A DNA stretch of 64,000 bases from Virgisporangium ochraceum (GCF_016863655.1 NZ_BOPH01000113.1:52768-116767); one strand, 5' to 3'. Shown: positions 39,968 to 48,877, numbered from the stretch's first letter. Notes: generated from the sequence alone by a model not told the origin. Program-made: numbers and translations.

Positions 39968-41961
39968 CTGTCGATCCGGTCGGCCACCCCGGCCGGCGGG
40001 TCGAGGAACTGCAGGCCGGCCTCGACCCAGTCACCGGCCGGGGTGGCGTGCATGACCTGGCAGTGCACCCGCACCGGCGCGTCGGGCCGGCCGTCCTCCA
40101 GCGCCAGCTCCGCCTCGACCGGGCTACCGGCCGTCACGCCGAGGCTCGGCGCGACACGGCAGCGCAGCCCCCCGGCGCTGAGGTCGACGAGCGTGGCCGG
40201 GTGCCCCTCCGGGCGGCCGTTGAGCCGCAGCGTCAGCGTCGCCGACGCGCCGATCCGCTCGGCGTCACGCCGCTCCAGCTGGGCGGCCAGCTCCGACAGA
40301 CCACGGATGCGGTCGACGGTGCCGGCCAGCCGGTTGTCGAGCCGCCCGACGACGGCCCGCTGGTCGGCGGCGACCTCGCGCAACGCGCCCGTGGTGCCGT
40401 CGATCTCGCCGATGCTCGACACCATCGCGGCGATCGCCTGCGCCATCGCGGCGGCGTCGCGCTCCAGCGTCCCGATCGTCGCGGTGATCTGCTCCGTCGA
40501 CGCCGCCGCGTTCGTCGCCAGGTCCTTGACCTCGTTGGCGACGACCGCGAACCCCTTGCCGGTCTCGCCGGCGCGGGCGGCCTCGATCGTGGCGTTGAGC
40601 GCCAGCAGCCGCGTCTGGCCGGCGATTCCGGCGATGACCTCGGCGGTGCCGGCGACCCGGCGCAGGCTCGTCTCCAGCGCGCCGATCACCGGTTCCGCCG
40701 CGCGGGCCTGCTCGACGACGACGCCGGTGGCCTCGTTCGCGGCCGAGACCCGCTCGTCGATCGTCGCCGCGGCATTGCGGACCTCGTCGACCTGCTCCGT
40801 GACCTGTGCCAGCTCCTCGGCGATGGTGCCGGTGGAGTCGTCGATCAGCTTCTGCGCCCGGTCCCGCAGCCGCCGCTCGGCCTGCCGCTGGTGCAGGAAC
40901 TGGGAGCGCATCTGCTCCTCGCGCACCTTGCGCGCCTCGCCGATCTCCTCCTCCTGGGCGGCGAGGCGGCCGCGGGCGGTGGCCAGGGCGCCGCCGATGT
41001 CGCCGAGCTCGTCGCGGCCGGCCGGGAGCCGGCCCTGGCTGAAGTCGCCGTCGGCGACCGCGGTCACCCGGTCGAGGACCAGCGCCACGTCGGTGCGGGT
41101 GCGCCACCACACCGACACGGCGAACCAGAACGCCAGCACCGCCGCGCACCCGGTGAAGGCGAGGGTCAGCGTGCGGTCGCCGACGAGTCCGTCCCTGCGC
41201 ACGGCCAGCAGGTCGTCGAGGACGTCGGTCGCCGGCGCGACGGCGGCCCGCACGGCGTCGGCCAGCGGTGCGGCGTCGACCGCACGCGGCGCGTCCAGCG
41301 ACCCGGTGATCCCGCCGGCGAGGGCGTCGGCGGCGTCGGCGGCCGCCTTCACCGGCTCCAGCCGCGAGGCCAGGCCACCCATCGCGGTGTTCGCCTGCGC
41401 CGTGTCGACGTCCGACCGCAGTGACCGGGCCGCGCTCGCCAGGTCGCCGGCGTCGACGGCGCGGTCGGCCACGCTGCCGCCGGTCCCCCTGCCCTGTGCC
41501 GCCGCGGCCGCGACCAACGCCTTGGGCAGCTGCACGATCTGCAGGTCCATCACGTAGAACGAGTCGAGGTCGGGGTCGAGGATCAGCTTCGAGGTGTTCC
41601 CGGCCTCGGCGACGAGCGCGGCCAGCGTCGCCGCGGTCGGCTCGGACCGCACCGCCGCGAACGCGTCGTCGAGGGCCAGGTCCGGGTACCTGTCGACGAC
41701 CGCGCCGAGGGCGGCCAGGTCGGGTTCGCGGCCGGCGGCGGCGTCGGACATCGCCAGCAGCGCCTCCCGGACGACGACGGTGCCGTCGAGCTCGGAGGAG
41801 GCGAAGTCGACCTGGCCGTTGATCAGCCCGACGTAGGCGTAGGTGGCGCCGATGCCGGGCACCAGCAGCACCAGGATCAGCACACCGAGGCGGGCACCGA
41901 TCCGCAGCCGGTCGACGACCACCAGCGCCGGACGCATGAACCCTGGCGGCCGCTCGCTCAT
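39934..41961 (-). CDS. Methyl-accepting chemotaxis protein with C-terminal PilZ domain, 675 aa
   Basis: Two transmembrane helices (about residues 23-45 and 258-280) bracket a roughly 210-residue extracytoplasmic helical sensor. A HAMP-like segment and coiled coil follow, then the receptor signalling tip with GIAGQTRLLALNATIEAARAGE and GFAVVANEVKDLA, which binds CheA/CheW. The last 100 residues are a PilZ domain with ERRDAERIGA (RxxxR-type) and VDLSAGGLRCRV (D/NxSxxG), the c-di-GMP binding signature. The combination links chemotaxis to c-di-GMP. I prefer ATG 41961 for its spacing to GGGGGAG. The chemoreceptor implies a motile stage. Confidence 0.88.
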   Translation of the reverse strand: MSERPPGFMRPALVVVDRLRIGARLGVLILVLLVPGIGATYAYVGLINGQVDFASSELDGTVVVREALLAMSDAAAGREPDLAALGAVVDRYPDLALDDAFAAVRSEPTAATLAALVAEAGNTSKLILDPDLDSFYVMDLQIVQLPKALVAAAAAQGRGTGGSVADRAVDAGDLASAARSLRSDVDTAQANTAMGGLASRLEPVKAAADAADALAGGITGSLDAPRAVDAAPLADAVRAAVAPATDVLDDLLAVRRDGLVGDRTLTLAFTGCAAVLAFWFAVSVWWRTRTDVALVLDRVTAVADGDFSQGRLPAGRDELGDIGGALATARGRLAAQEEEIGEARKVREEQMRSQFLHQRQAERRLRDRAQKLIDDSTGTIAEELAQVTEQVDEVRNAAATIDERVSAANEATGVVVEQARAAEPVIGALETSLRRVAGTAEVIAGIAGQTRLLALNATIEAARAGETGKGFAVVANEVKDLATNAAASTEQITATIGTLERDAAAMAQAIAAMVSSIGEIDGTTGALREVAADQRAVVGRLDNRLAGTVDRIRGLSELAAQLERRDAERIGASATLTLRLNGRPEGHPATLVDLSAGGLRCRVAPSLGVTAGSPVEAELALEDGRPDAPVRVHCQVMHATPAGDWVEAGLQFLDPPAGVADRIDSYVTRLVDGAS

Positions 41962-42054
41962 GTCCGACACTCCCCCGCCCTGTCCGCCACTGCGGTCCTC
42001 CCGCCACTCCGGTCCTCGGCGTCCCGATCGGCCGGGTCCGGGCGGTCCTGAGAA

Positions 42055-43188
42055 CTACGGGCTGTCCACCGTGACCGTGTTGTCGGCCGGCCGCAGGTCC
42101 TGGTAGCTCTCGCCCGTGGCGCTGCCGTGGTTCGCGGTCACGGTCGTGGTCTTGCCGCGGGGGCTGGTGGAGGCGGTGACGTCCCAGCGGAACTCGCGCG
42201 AAGCCCCGGGGCCGAGGCTGGCGAACCGGCACGTGTACACGGTCGACCGGGTGGTCGCCGTGGCGCCGCACGCGTCCGCGTCCGGGCCGCCGAGGGCCAC
42301 CTCGACGCCGAATGTCAGCGTCACCTCCAGCCGGGTGGCCTGGTTCGGCCCCTTGTTGGTCAAGGTCACGACCAGGCTGCCGGTCCAGGTGCCACCGGTG
42401 GCGGCCATCGCCATCGGGGACGGCGCGTCGAGAGCGAGATCGGTCGTGTTCGGGGTCCCCGAGAACGAGGTCGGGCCTCCGCTCTGGACGAACCGTTGCC
42501 CGTCCCACGCGTACGTGCGCCACTGGTGCTGGGCTTCGGGGCCGGCGACGTCGCCGACGTCGACGCGGATGGTCAGCGGGCCGACCGGCTCGACCCGCCA
42601 GATCTGCTGCACGTCGGAGCCCTCGACGTGGGTGGCCAGGATCCGTCCGACCGTGGTCACCGCGCCGTCGGGTGTGCGGGAGAAGACGACGACCTGCGTG
42701 TAGATGCCGCAGTCGATGCGGGCGACGGCCTCGTTGCGCCCGTCACGGTCGACGTCGACGGGCACCGGGTCACCGCCGAGCTTCATCGAGATGAACATCC
42801 CGTCCCTCATCGCCCTCCCACCGCTGAACCTCACCTGGCCCGACGGGCAGGAACTGTCGATACCGGCGGGCCACGCCGGCACCTGCAGAACCGAGTCGCC
42901 CAGGTCCGGAGCGGTGCCGGGGTCCGCGCTGGCCGCCGTCGCCGTCGCCGACGGCGGGGTACCGACGTCGGGTACGGCGTCGGACCGATCGCGGGCCCAG
43001 GCCAGTCCGACGGCCGGTCCGACGAGCAGCGCCACTGCGAGCGCGGCCCCGGCGACGGCGCGGGTCCGCCGGCGGCGGCGGACGGTCACCGCCGCGGCGG
43101 CCGCGCCGGCGGGACGCACGTGCGGGGCGACCTCGCGGCGCAGGTCGGCGAACAGGGCGGTCATCAGCTGGTCCTCGCGGTCAGTCAC
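42055..43188 (-). CDS. Membrane-anchored protein co-encoded with SigE-type sigma factor, 377 aa
   Basis: A short cytoplasmic N-terminus (about 40 residues) with a basic patch is followed by one transmembrane helix (about 42-62) and a long extracytoplasmic part. The latter has a VDRDGRNEAVARIDC-type FG-GAP-like segment at about 145-160 and a C-terminal beta-sandwich of about 110 residues resembling DUF11/CARDB repeats (TWTGSLVVTLTNKGPN). Its GTG overlaps the sigma-factor stop by 8 bases. The position suggests an anti-sigma or sensor role, though no standard anti-sigma zinc motif is seen. Confidence 0.75.
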   Translation of the reverse strand: MTDREDQLMTALFADLRREVAPHVRPAGAAAAAVTVRRRRRTRAVAGAALAVALLVGPAVGLAWARDRSDAVPDVGTPPSATATAASADPGTAPDLGDSVLQVPAWPAGIDSSCPSGQVRFSGGRAMRDGMFISMKLGGDPVPVDVDRDGRNEAVARIDCGIYTQVVVFSRTPDGAVTTVGRILATHVEGSDVQQIWRVEPVGPLTIRVDVGDVAGPEAQHQWRTYAWDGQRFVQSGGPTSFSGTPNTTDLALDAPSPMAMAATGGTWTGSLVVTLTNKGPNQATRLEVTLTFGVEVALGGPDADACGATATTRSTVYTCRFASLGPGASREFRWDVTASTSPRGKTTTVTANHGSATGESYQDLRPADNTVTVDSP

Positions 43189-43726
43189 CGGTCGCCTCCC
43201 GTCCCTCGACGCCGATATGGGCGGCCAGCGCGGCCCGGCCGCGGTGCAGCCACGACTTGACGGTGCCGACGGCCACGCCTTCCTGCGCGGCGATGTCGGC
43301 GATGCTGAGGTCGGCGAGGTAGTGCAGCACGACCGCGCGGCGCTGCGTCTCGGGCAGCAACGCGATCGCGGCGACCGCCGTGACCCGGTCGGGGCTCGGG
43401 CCGCCGACGTGCTCGACCCGCTGCCGGCGCAGGTACGCCGCGGCGGTCTTCAGCCGCCGCCAGCGGCTGTTGGCGAGGTTGAACGCGACCCGGCGCACCC
43501 ACGCGGCCGGGTCGTTGTAGCCGGAGACCCGCGACCAGCGGGCCAGGGCCCGGCAGAACGCCTCCTGCGCCAGGTCGTGGGCGAGGTCCAGGTCACCGGT
43601 GTAGGCGTACAGCTGCGTGGTGACGTTCTGGAACGACGCCGCGTAGAACTCGGCGAACGCGGCATCGACGTGGGGTGGCGCCGCGACCTCACGCACGGCC
43701 GCGCCGACGTCGTCATTCCTGAGCAC
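43181..43726 (-). CDS. SigE-family ECF sigma factor, 181 aa
   Basis: It is a sigma-70 family ECF factor of the SigE class abundant in actinobacteria. Region 2 has FAEFYAASFQNVTTQLYAYTGD and LAHDLAQEAFCRALARW, and region 4 has LPETQRRAVVLHYLADLSIADIA with GVAVGTVKSWLHRGRAAL as the HTH. The start among clustered GTGs is uncertain; 43726 has GAGGTGG at suitable spacing. The gene is coupled to a single-pass membrane protein that may control it. Targets are unknown. Confidence 0.87.
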   Translation of the reverse strand: MLRNDDVGAAVREVAAPPHVDAAFAEFYAASFQNVTTQLYAYTGDLDLAHDLAQEAFCRALARWSRVSGYNDPAAWVRRVAFNLANSRWRRLKTAAAYLRRQRVEHVGGPSPDRVTAVAAIALLPETQRRAVVLHYLADLSIADIAAQEGVAVGTVKSWLHRGRAALAAHIGVEGREATGD

Positions 43727-43884
43727 AACCACCCACCTCGACCGCCCTCCGCACCGTGCTTCGTTGACGAGCACTACACCCGATGGGTCCCCCGAAGGTT
43801 TCAGCCGATTTCCGACAGGATGGGTCAGCGCGTGGCCGCCGGACGTGATCTCCTGGGCGTCCACTGACGAATGGAGATCCACTG

Positions 43885-44931
43885 ATGACCGACCCCACCG
43901 TTTCACGTCGAGGTGTGCTGCGCGGGGGCGCCGCCGCGGCCGTCGCCGCACCGTTGATCGGTACGGTGACCGGAATGGTGGGTGGCACACCCGCGCACGC
44001 GGCTCCCGCGTCCGCGCCGCGCCGGCCGGCCGCGCTGCGCGCCGGTGACCGGGTGCGCGTGGTGGCGCCCGGCAGCACGCCCGACCCGACCCTGATGGAC
44101 CGCGGCATCCAGATCCTGCGCGGCTGGGGCCTGGAGGTCGAGGTGGCGCCGCACGTCTACGACCGGTGGGGCTACCTTGCCGGGCGCGACGCCGACCGCC
44201 TCGACGACCTCAACGACGCCCTGCGCGACCGCGGGGTGCGCGGCATCTTCGCCGCCCGGGGCGGCTACGGCACCCAGCGCATCATCGACAAGGTCGACAC
44301 CGGCGCCGCCCGCCGCGACCCGAAGGTCGTCGTCGGCTTCTCCGACATCACCGCCCTGCACGGCAAGCTGTGGCGCGACGCGCAGCTCGCCACGTTCTAC
44401 GGCCCGATGGTCAACTGGAGCGACACCCGCACCGGCCCGGACTCCGAGGCGTCGCTGCGCTCCGCCGTCATGACCACCGACCCGATCGTGCTGCGCCGCG
44501 ACCCGGCCGAGTCCAGCGCCGCCGTCGAGGTGCCCGGCAAGGCCACCGGGCGGCTGCTCGGCGGCACCCTGACGATGCTCGACACCAGCGTCGGCGCGGG
44601 CGATTTCCCGGACCTGTCCGGCGCCATCCTGTTCTTCGAGGACGTCGACGAGGCCCCGTACAGCTACGACCGCATGCTGACCCACCTGCGCCGCGTCGGC
44701 GCGCTCCGCAAGATCGCCGGTGTGGCGATCGGACAGCTGGTCAACGCCGGCCAGCCCGGCGAGCTCGACGCGCCGGCGGTGCTGCGGGACCGGCTCGGCG
44801 ACCTCGGGGTGCCGGTGCTCGGCGGGTTGCGGGCGGGTCACGGTCCCGGCCAGCTGACCCTGCCGCTGGGCGTGCCGGCGACGATCGACACCGCCGCCGG
44901 CACGCTGACCGCCGAGCCGGGCGTGCGCTAG
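43885..44931 (+). CDS. Tat-exported S66 LD-carboxypeptidase-like protein, 348 aa
   Basis: The N-terminus has a twin-arginine signal SRRGVLRGGA followed by a hydrophobic stretch and an AHA cleavage site at about residue 39. The mature part is a family S66 peptidase: LRAGDRVRVVAPGS, then GIFAARGGYGTQRIID (strand before the nucleophile), GFSDITALH with the catalytic Ser, and late FFEDVDEAPYSYDRML with the Glu and GGLRAGHGPGQLTLPLG with the His. These enzymes trim muropeptide tetrapeptides or cleave related amide bonds. GGAGA lies 8 bases before the ATG. Confidence 0.87.
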   Translation: MTDPTVSRRGVLRGGAAAAVAAPLIGTVTGMVGGTPAHAAPASAPRRPAALRAGDRVRVVAPGSTPDPTLMDRGIQILRGWGLEVEVAPHVYDRWGYLAGRDADRLDDLNDALRDRGVRGIFAARGGYGTQRIIDKVDTGAARRDPKVVVGFSDITALHGKLWRDAQLATFYGPMVNWSDTRTGPDSEASLRSAVMTTDPIVLRRDPAESSAAVEVPGKATGRLLGGTLTMLDTSVGAGDFPDLSGAILFFEDVDEAPYSYDRMLTHLRRVGALRKIAGVAIGQLVNAGQPGELDAPAVLRDRLGDLGVPVLGGLRAGHGPGQLTLPLGVPATIDTAAGTLTAEPGVR

Positions 44932-44941
44932 CTTTCCCCGG

Positions 44942-45643
44942 GTGACGTTCCTGCGGTGGGTGGAGCTCGACCCCGACACGCCCACCGCGGGCTACCCGTT
45001 CGCGCTGCCCGTCGTCGCGGCGCTGCGCGAGGCCGGGCGGCTGCCACTGGCTGCGGGCGTCACGTTCCTCACCGGTGACAACGGCACCGGCAAGTCGACG
45101 CTGGTCGAGGCGCTCGCGGTGGCGGCCGGGTTCAACCCGGAGGGCGGCTCGGTCAACGTCCGGTTCAGCACCCGGTCGACCGAGTCGTCCCTCGGCGGCT
45201 ACCTCCGCCTGGTCCGGTCGCCCGGCAAGCCGTCGACCGGGTACTTCCTGCGGGCCGAGTCGTTCTACAACGTCGCCACCGAGCTCGAGCGGCTCGGCGG
45301 CGGCCCGAACCTGCACGAACGCTCCCACGGCGAGTCGTTCCTGGACCTGGTGACGCACCGCTTCGGCCCCGACGGGCTGTACGTCCTCGACGAGCCCGAG
45401 GCGGCCCTGTCGGTGCCGGGGTGCCTGGCGCTGGTGGCCGTCATCCACGACCTGGTCCGGGCCGGGTCGCAGTTCGTGGTGGCGACCCACTCGCCGGTGC
45501 TGCTCGCCGTACCGGGCGCCACGATCCTGCGCATCGGCGCGGACGGCACGATCACGCCGGTCACGTTCGACGAGGCCGATCCGGTGGCCCTGACCCGCTC
45601 GTTCCTCGCCGACCCGCAGCGCTTCCTCCGCCACCTCCTGTAG
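44942..45643 (+). CDS. AAA/ABC-type ATPase, 233 aa
   Basis: A small stand-alone ATPase. Walker A LTGDNGTGKSTLVEA is at about residues 42-56, Walker B LYVLDEPEAALS at about 148-159 and the switch His in FVVATHSPVLL at about 178-188. It begins with an FLRWVEL strand typical of AAA_21/YbbL-type predicted ATPases. No partner gene is adjacent. The GTG is 7 bases after TAGCTT, whose TAG is the stop codon of the preceding gene, so it may be leaderless. Confidence 0.83.
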   Translation: MTFLRWVELDPDTPTAGYPFALPVVAALREAGRLPLAAGVTFLTGDNGTGKSTLVEALAVAAGFNPEGGSVNVRFSTRSTESSLGGYLRLVRSPGKPSTGYFLRAESFYNVATELERLGGGPNLHERSHGESFLDLVTHRFGPDGLYVLDEPEAALSVPGCLALVAVIHDLVRAGSQFVVATHSPVLLAVPGATILRIGADGTITPVTFDEADPVALTRSFLADPQRFLRHLL

Positions 45644-45694
45644 CACGCGCCGGCGGCGCGGCCCGGCTGAGTACCGCTGAGGTTCACGCCGAAT

Positions 45695-45738
45695 TTCCAA
45701 CTGACGCAGTACGCCACTTCCAACTGACGCAGTACGCC
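45695..45738. repeat. Two tandem 21-bp repeats upstream of a secreted-protein gene
   Basis: TTCCAACTGACGCAGTACGCC occurs at 45695-45715 and identically at 45718-45738, a 23-bp period close to two helix turns. They end 18 bases before TAGATT, the probable -10 of the downstream gene, and could be paired activator or repressor sites. Confidence 0.8.
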
Positions 45739-45756
45739 TCCATCCGCGAGAATCGA

Positions 45757-45768
45757 TAGATTACGCGC
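45757..45768 (+). promoter_or_regulatory. -10 box of a leaderless secreted-protein gene
   Basis: TAGATT (45757-45762) is 6 bases before the ATG at 45769; there is no Shine-Dalgarno, so the mRNA probably begins at the start codon. No normal -35 is visible; the tandem repeat occupies that area. Confidence 0.5.
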
Positions 45769-46236
45769 ATGACGACGAATAACCTGATCAGGCGGCTGAC
45801 GGGCATGGCCGTCGCTGCGACACTCGGCCTGACCGGCGCGGCGTTGCCGGTAGCGGCCGAACCGGCATCGGCGGTGCCGATAACGTCGCCGGTGCTGCAG
45901 TGCGAGGGGCCCTGGGCGAACTGGACCATGACGGTGGACTACGAGGTTCGTGGCAACCGGATCTCGGTCAACCGCGTCGACGTGTACCGGGGCGCCTCCA
46001 ACGAGTTCCTCGTCAATGCCAACATCCACCGGGAGGCGACCAGCGACGGATGGGATGACTGGTACACCACGCCGCATGACTATCGTCTGACCCACATGGT
46101 CTTTGAATGGCCGGACAGTTACCACGTCGCCACCAGGGCCAAGCCGTACGTCGTGACGGTGATGGTCGAGATGTACAACCGCAACAACGGCCAGTACCGG
46201 CTATCCCCCGATTGCCGCAAGTCGTTCTGGGTCTGA
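45769..46236 (+). CDS. Small secreted protein, 155 aa
   Basis: A Sec signal peptide is clear: basic RRLTG start, hydrophobic core to about residue 30 and an AxA-type site near ASA at about 34-36. The mature protein of about 120 residues is aromatic-rich (Trp, Tyr), with one Cys near the start (QCEGPW) and one near the end (DCRKSFW) that may pair. It should be a small extracellular beta protein. Its GC content is lower than that of neighbouring genes, hinting at recent acquisition. No family is recognised. Confidence 0.75.
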   Translation: MTTNNLIRRLTGMAVAATLGLTGAALPVAAEPASAVPITSPVLQCEGPWANWTMTVDYEVRGNRISVNRVDVYRGASNEFLVNANIHREATSDGWDDWYTTPHDYRLTHMVFEWPDSYHVATRAKPYVVTVMVEMYNRNNGQYRLSPDCRKSFWV

Positions 46237-46273
46237 GCGACCGTTCCTGGCCGACGGATCCGGCCTGCTGCGG

Positions 46274-47281
46274 CTACGCGGGTGGCGCGTTGCGGCGGAC
46301 CGGGCGGCGGGTCACCGTCGCCGTCCGGTGGACCAGGCGGTCGAGGCGCGCCTCGGCCCTCGTGGCGCGGGTCAGCGCGTCGTCCTCCCTGGCCGTGGCC
46401 CGGTCGAGGGCGGCGGACGCCGCGTCGCGGGCCGCCTCGGCGGCGGCCAGCCCCGTCGCCGCGGCGTCGCGCTGGGCGCGCAGGGTGTCCAGGTCGCGGC
46501 GTACCCGCGCCACCTCGGCGGTCAGCGCCTCCGCCCGGTCCCGCTCGGCCGCCAGGGCCGCCTCGGCGGCCGACGCGCGGGCCTGCGCGGTGGTCAGGGC
46601 GGTGCCCAGCGCGTCCCGCTGGCGGGTGAGCTCCGCCAGGTCGGCCCGCAGGCCGCCGACCTGGACCTCGTGGCGGGCGGCCTGCGCGGCGACGGTCTGT
46701 TCGGCCTGCTCCTGGCGGCGGGCGGCCTGCGCGGCGAGGGCCTCGGCGGCGCCGCGGGCGTTCTCGGCGGCGGTGACGCGCTGCCAGGAGTCGGCGACAG
46801 CCTCGTCGCGGTCGCGTTTGGCCGCCGTGGCGGCGCGTTCGGCGGCGGTGGCCGCCTTCCACGCGTCGTCGCGGTCGGCCTCGGCCTGCGCCCGGCGGGT
46901 CCGTGCCTCGTCGGCCTCCGCCTGCGCGGCGCGGGCCCGGTCGTCGGCGGTGCGGGCGGCGGTCTCGGCCTCGCCGATCCGCGCGACGGCGCTGTCGCGC
47001 ACCGCACCGACCGCGGTGACGACCTCGGTCAGCTGACGGGCCAGCGCCTGCGCCGCGGGCACGAACCGGTCGCCGGCCTGCCGGAACGCGTCGAGCGGCA
47101 CGTCGAGGGCGACGGCCCGTTCACCGGCCCGTTCGGCGGCGGCGAGCTGCTTGCAGGTGCGGTTGCCGTCCCACCGCCGGTCGGGGCAGTACTCCGGCGG
47201 ACGCCCCTGCCCGGAGTACTCGAGCGGCGCGGCGCAGCGCATGTACGCACACCGCCGGGTCTCCGGGCTGTCGATCTGCAT
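46274..47281 (-). CDS. Cys-cluster and long coiled-coil protein, 335 aa
   Basis: The first 50 residues carry a possible zinc site: CAYMRC, EYCPDRRW and RTCKQ, i.e. four spaced cysteines. The rest, from about residue 60 to 310, is an uninterrupted Ala/Glu/Arg/Gln heptad coiled coil, ending in a basic Arg-rich tail. The overall design resembles KfrA-like or nucleoid/partition-associated coiled-coil proteins, but no family can be assigned. I use ATG 47281 with GGGCGGG upstream; the frame opens further, to a TTG. AT-rich DNA with palindromes lies upstream. Confidence 0.7.
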   Translation of the reverse strand: MQIDSPETRRCAYMRCAAPLEYSGQGRPPEYCPDRRWDGNRTCKQLAAAERAGERAVALDVPLDAFRQAGDRFVPAAQALARQLTEVVTAVGAVRDSAVARIGEAETAARTADDRARAAQAEADEARTRRAQAEADRDDAWKAATAAERAATAAKRDRDEAVADSWQRVTAAENARGAAEALAAQAARRQEQAEQTVAAQAARHEVQVGGLRADLAELTRQRDALGTALTTAQARASAAEAALAAERDRAEALTAEVARVRRDLDTLRAQRDAAATGLAAAEAARDAASAALDRATAREDDALTRATRAEARLDRLVHRTATVTRRPVRRNAPPA

Positions 47282-47555
47282 GGTCAGCACCCGCCCACGA
47301 TATCGTTTTACGAAATCCAAAAGTGGTTACGACATACGCAAATTCCAAAATGGGACCGCGTGAGCGCGTGCATGATAATCCCGGTTATCGTGCATGACGG
47401 CCCGTGGTGAGCGATAACGGCGTCTCGGACGTCGTCCAGAGGTCGGGCACGGGACGGTGCTGCCCGGAGAAGCCGATCTGTAGGACGAGGTGGTCCACTA
47501 CGGCAAGAACCGTCCTCACCGGCCACCGGACCCGGCGGCTTGCCGGGCCGGCCGG
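47282..47555. promoter_or_regulatory. AT-rich regulatory region with several dyads upstream of the coiled-coil gene
   Basis: This region holds the exact palindrome ACGATATCGT (47297-47306), a near-direct repeat AAATCCAAAAGTGG (47313-47326) and AAATTCCAAAATGG (47340-47353), and an inverted pair GCATGATAA/TTATCGTGC (47370-47378 and 47385-47393). It is clearly less GC-rich than its surroundings. No gene is seen in it. Confidence 0.5.
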
Positions 47556-48221
47556 TCAGCCGCGGGTGTTCCAGACCACGGGCGCTTTGCGGGTCCACGC
47601 GTCGTCCTCGATCGTCTGGACGAGGAACTGGGCGAGGTCGGCGCGGTTGATCCGTGCGCCGGGCTTCTCCGTGCCGGCCTCGGCGGCCCGCACGGGGCCA
47701 TCGGCTTGCTTGTCGGTCAGGGCTACGGCGCGGGCGAGGGTCCAGTCGATGCCGGACGAGGCGCGGATGACCTGGTCGACGCCGGTGTGGTCCTCGAAGC
47801 CCGACTTGATGTTCGACAGCTTGATGAACGCTTTGACCAGCGGGTTGAGCCGGGCCCAGTCGTCGCCCGCGCCCTGCGTGGATGTCAGCACGATGCGGCG
47901 GATGCCCTGCTCGCCCATGACGGTGAGAGTGTGGCGGGCGGCGGTGGTCATGAACATCGGCGGGCTGACCGGCCTGGCCCAGGGGTTGTCGGAGGCGCGG
48001 GAGTTGTTCAGCACGCTGATCACCCCCTCGGTGCCTTCGGCAGCCCGGCGGATGTCGTCGATGTTCGCAGGGGTGCCCTGGACCAGCTCGACGCCGGCCG
48101 GTGCCCGCACCGTGTCGGGGTTGCGGACGAGGGCGCGGACGCGGTGGCCGCGCCGCTCCGCGTACGCCAGCACGTGAGCGCCGGTGCGGCCGCTGCCGCC
48201 GAGGACCAGGAGGTTACTCAT
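47556..48221 (-). CDS. NAD(P)-binding NmrA/SDR-like protein, 221 aa
   Basis: An atypical short-chain dehydrogenase: the cofactor loop LVLGGSGRTGAHVL is at about residues 5-18 (GxxGxxG), followed by ALVRNPDTV and the LTSTQGAGDDWARL region in place of the usual catalytic Tyr-Lys. The C-terminal ISxxDLA-like INRADLAQFLVQTI is typical of NAD(P)H-binding family 10. Such proteins bind NADPH and act as reductases or redox sensors. It stands 36 bases upstream of the decayed FrnE-like gene in the transcription order reversed, i.e. downstream of it on the minus strand, and may share its operon. Confidence 0.85.
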   Translation of the reverse strand: MSNLLVLGGSGRTGAHVLAYAERRGHRVRALVRNPDTVRAPAGVELVQGTPANIDDIRRAAEGTEGVISVLNNSRASDNPWARPVSPPMFMTTAARHTLTVMGEQGIRRIVLTSTQGAGDDWARLNPLVKAFIKLSNIKSGFEDHTGVDQVIRASSGIDWTLARAVALTDKQADGPVRAAEAGTEKPGARINRADLAQFLVQTIEDDAWTRKAPVVWNTRG

Positions 48222-48257
48222 GGTGATCAGATGCCTTTCGCGCTGTTCAGGGGCGGA

Positions 48258-48877
48258 TCAGGCGCGCTCGGGGACGGCGCAGCTGTCCGGTCCGCGGACC
48301 GGGGCACCGCCGGCGAGGGCGCGGGGGTGGCTGTCGTCCCAGACCTTGCGCAGCAGCTCAAGGAGGCTGTCGCTGTCCTGGGCGCCGGGCACGGCGTAGC
48401 GGTCGTCGAGAACGACGAACGGTGCGCCGGTCGCCCCCAGGCGCTGGGCGCGGGCCGCGTCGTCGCGGACCCGCTGGCGGTAGCGGCGGTCGGTGAGGGC
48501 CCGGCGGGTCTGCTCGCGGTCCAGGCCGAGTTCATCGGAGAGTCCCAGCAGGTCGTCCAGGGAGAAGACCGGCTCGGCCCGGCCGAAGTAGGTGGCGAAG
48601 ATCGCGTCCCAGGCCTCGCGGTTCCCGCCCTGGGCGCTGGCGTGGGCGAGAAATTCGTGCGCGAGATCGGTGTTGCCGACCGTGTTGTCCAGCACCCGGT
48701 ACGGCGTCAGCCCCTCGCTCCCGGCGAGCTTCTCGATCCGCCGGGTCGCTGTCTCGGCCTGACCGCCGCCGATACCACCTCGTCCGCGTGCTCGAAGCGC
48801 TCGATGGCCCTGGCCACCCGGTGGTTCCCCAGGCCGCACCAGGGGTAGGTCACCTCGGCCCATATATCCACTTTCAC
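48258..48877 (-). pseudogene. FrnE-like DsbA-family oxidoreductase gene with internal deletion and frameshift
   Basis: From GTG 48877 one frame gives the thioredoxin-fold N-terminus VKVDIWAEVTYPWCGLGNHR and IERFEHADEVV. At about 48775-48790 the homology shifts to another frame: GGGQAETATRRIEKLAGSEG, then NTDLAHEFLAHASAQG, FATYFGRAEPVFSLDDLL and TGAPFVVLDDRYAVPGAQ to the stop at 48258. About 30-35 residues normal for the family are missing at the junction. The gene was probably regulated with the divergent HxlR gene. It is likely inactive unless a sequencing error is responsible. Confidence 0.65.

Noticed and set aside
43885..44931. Functional link between the two S66 peptidases at 43885 and 49502
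   Set aside because: They differ in export signal and subfamily and are in separate operons; coincidence is sufficient.
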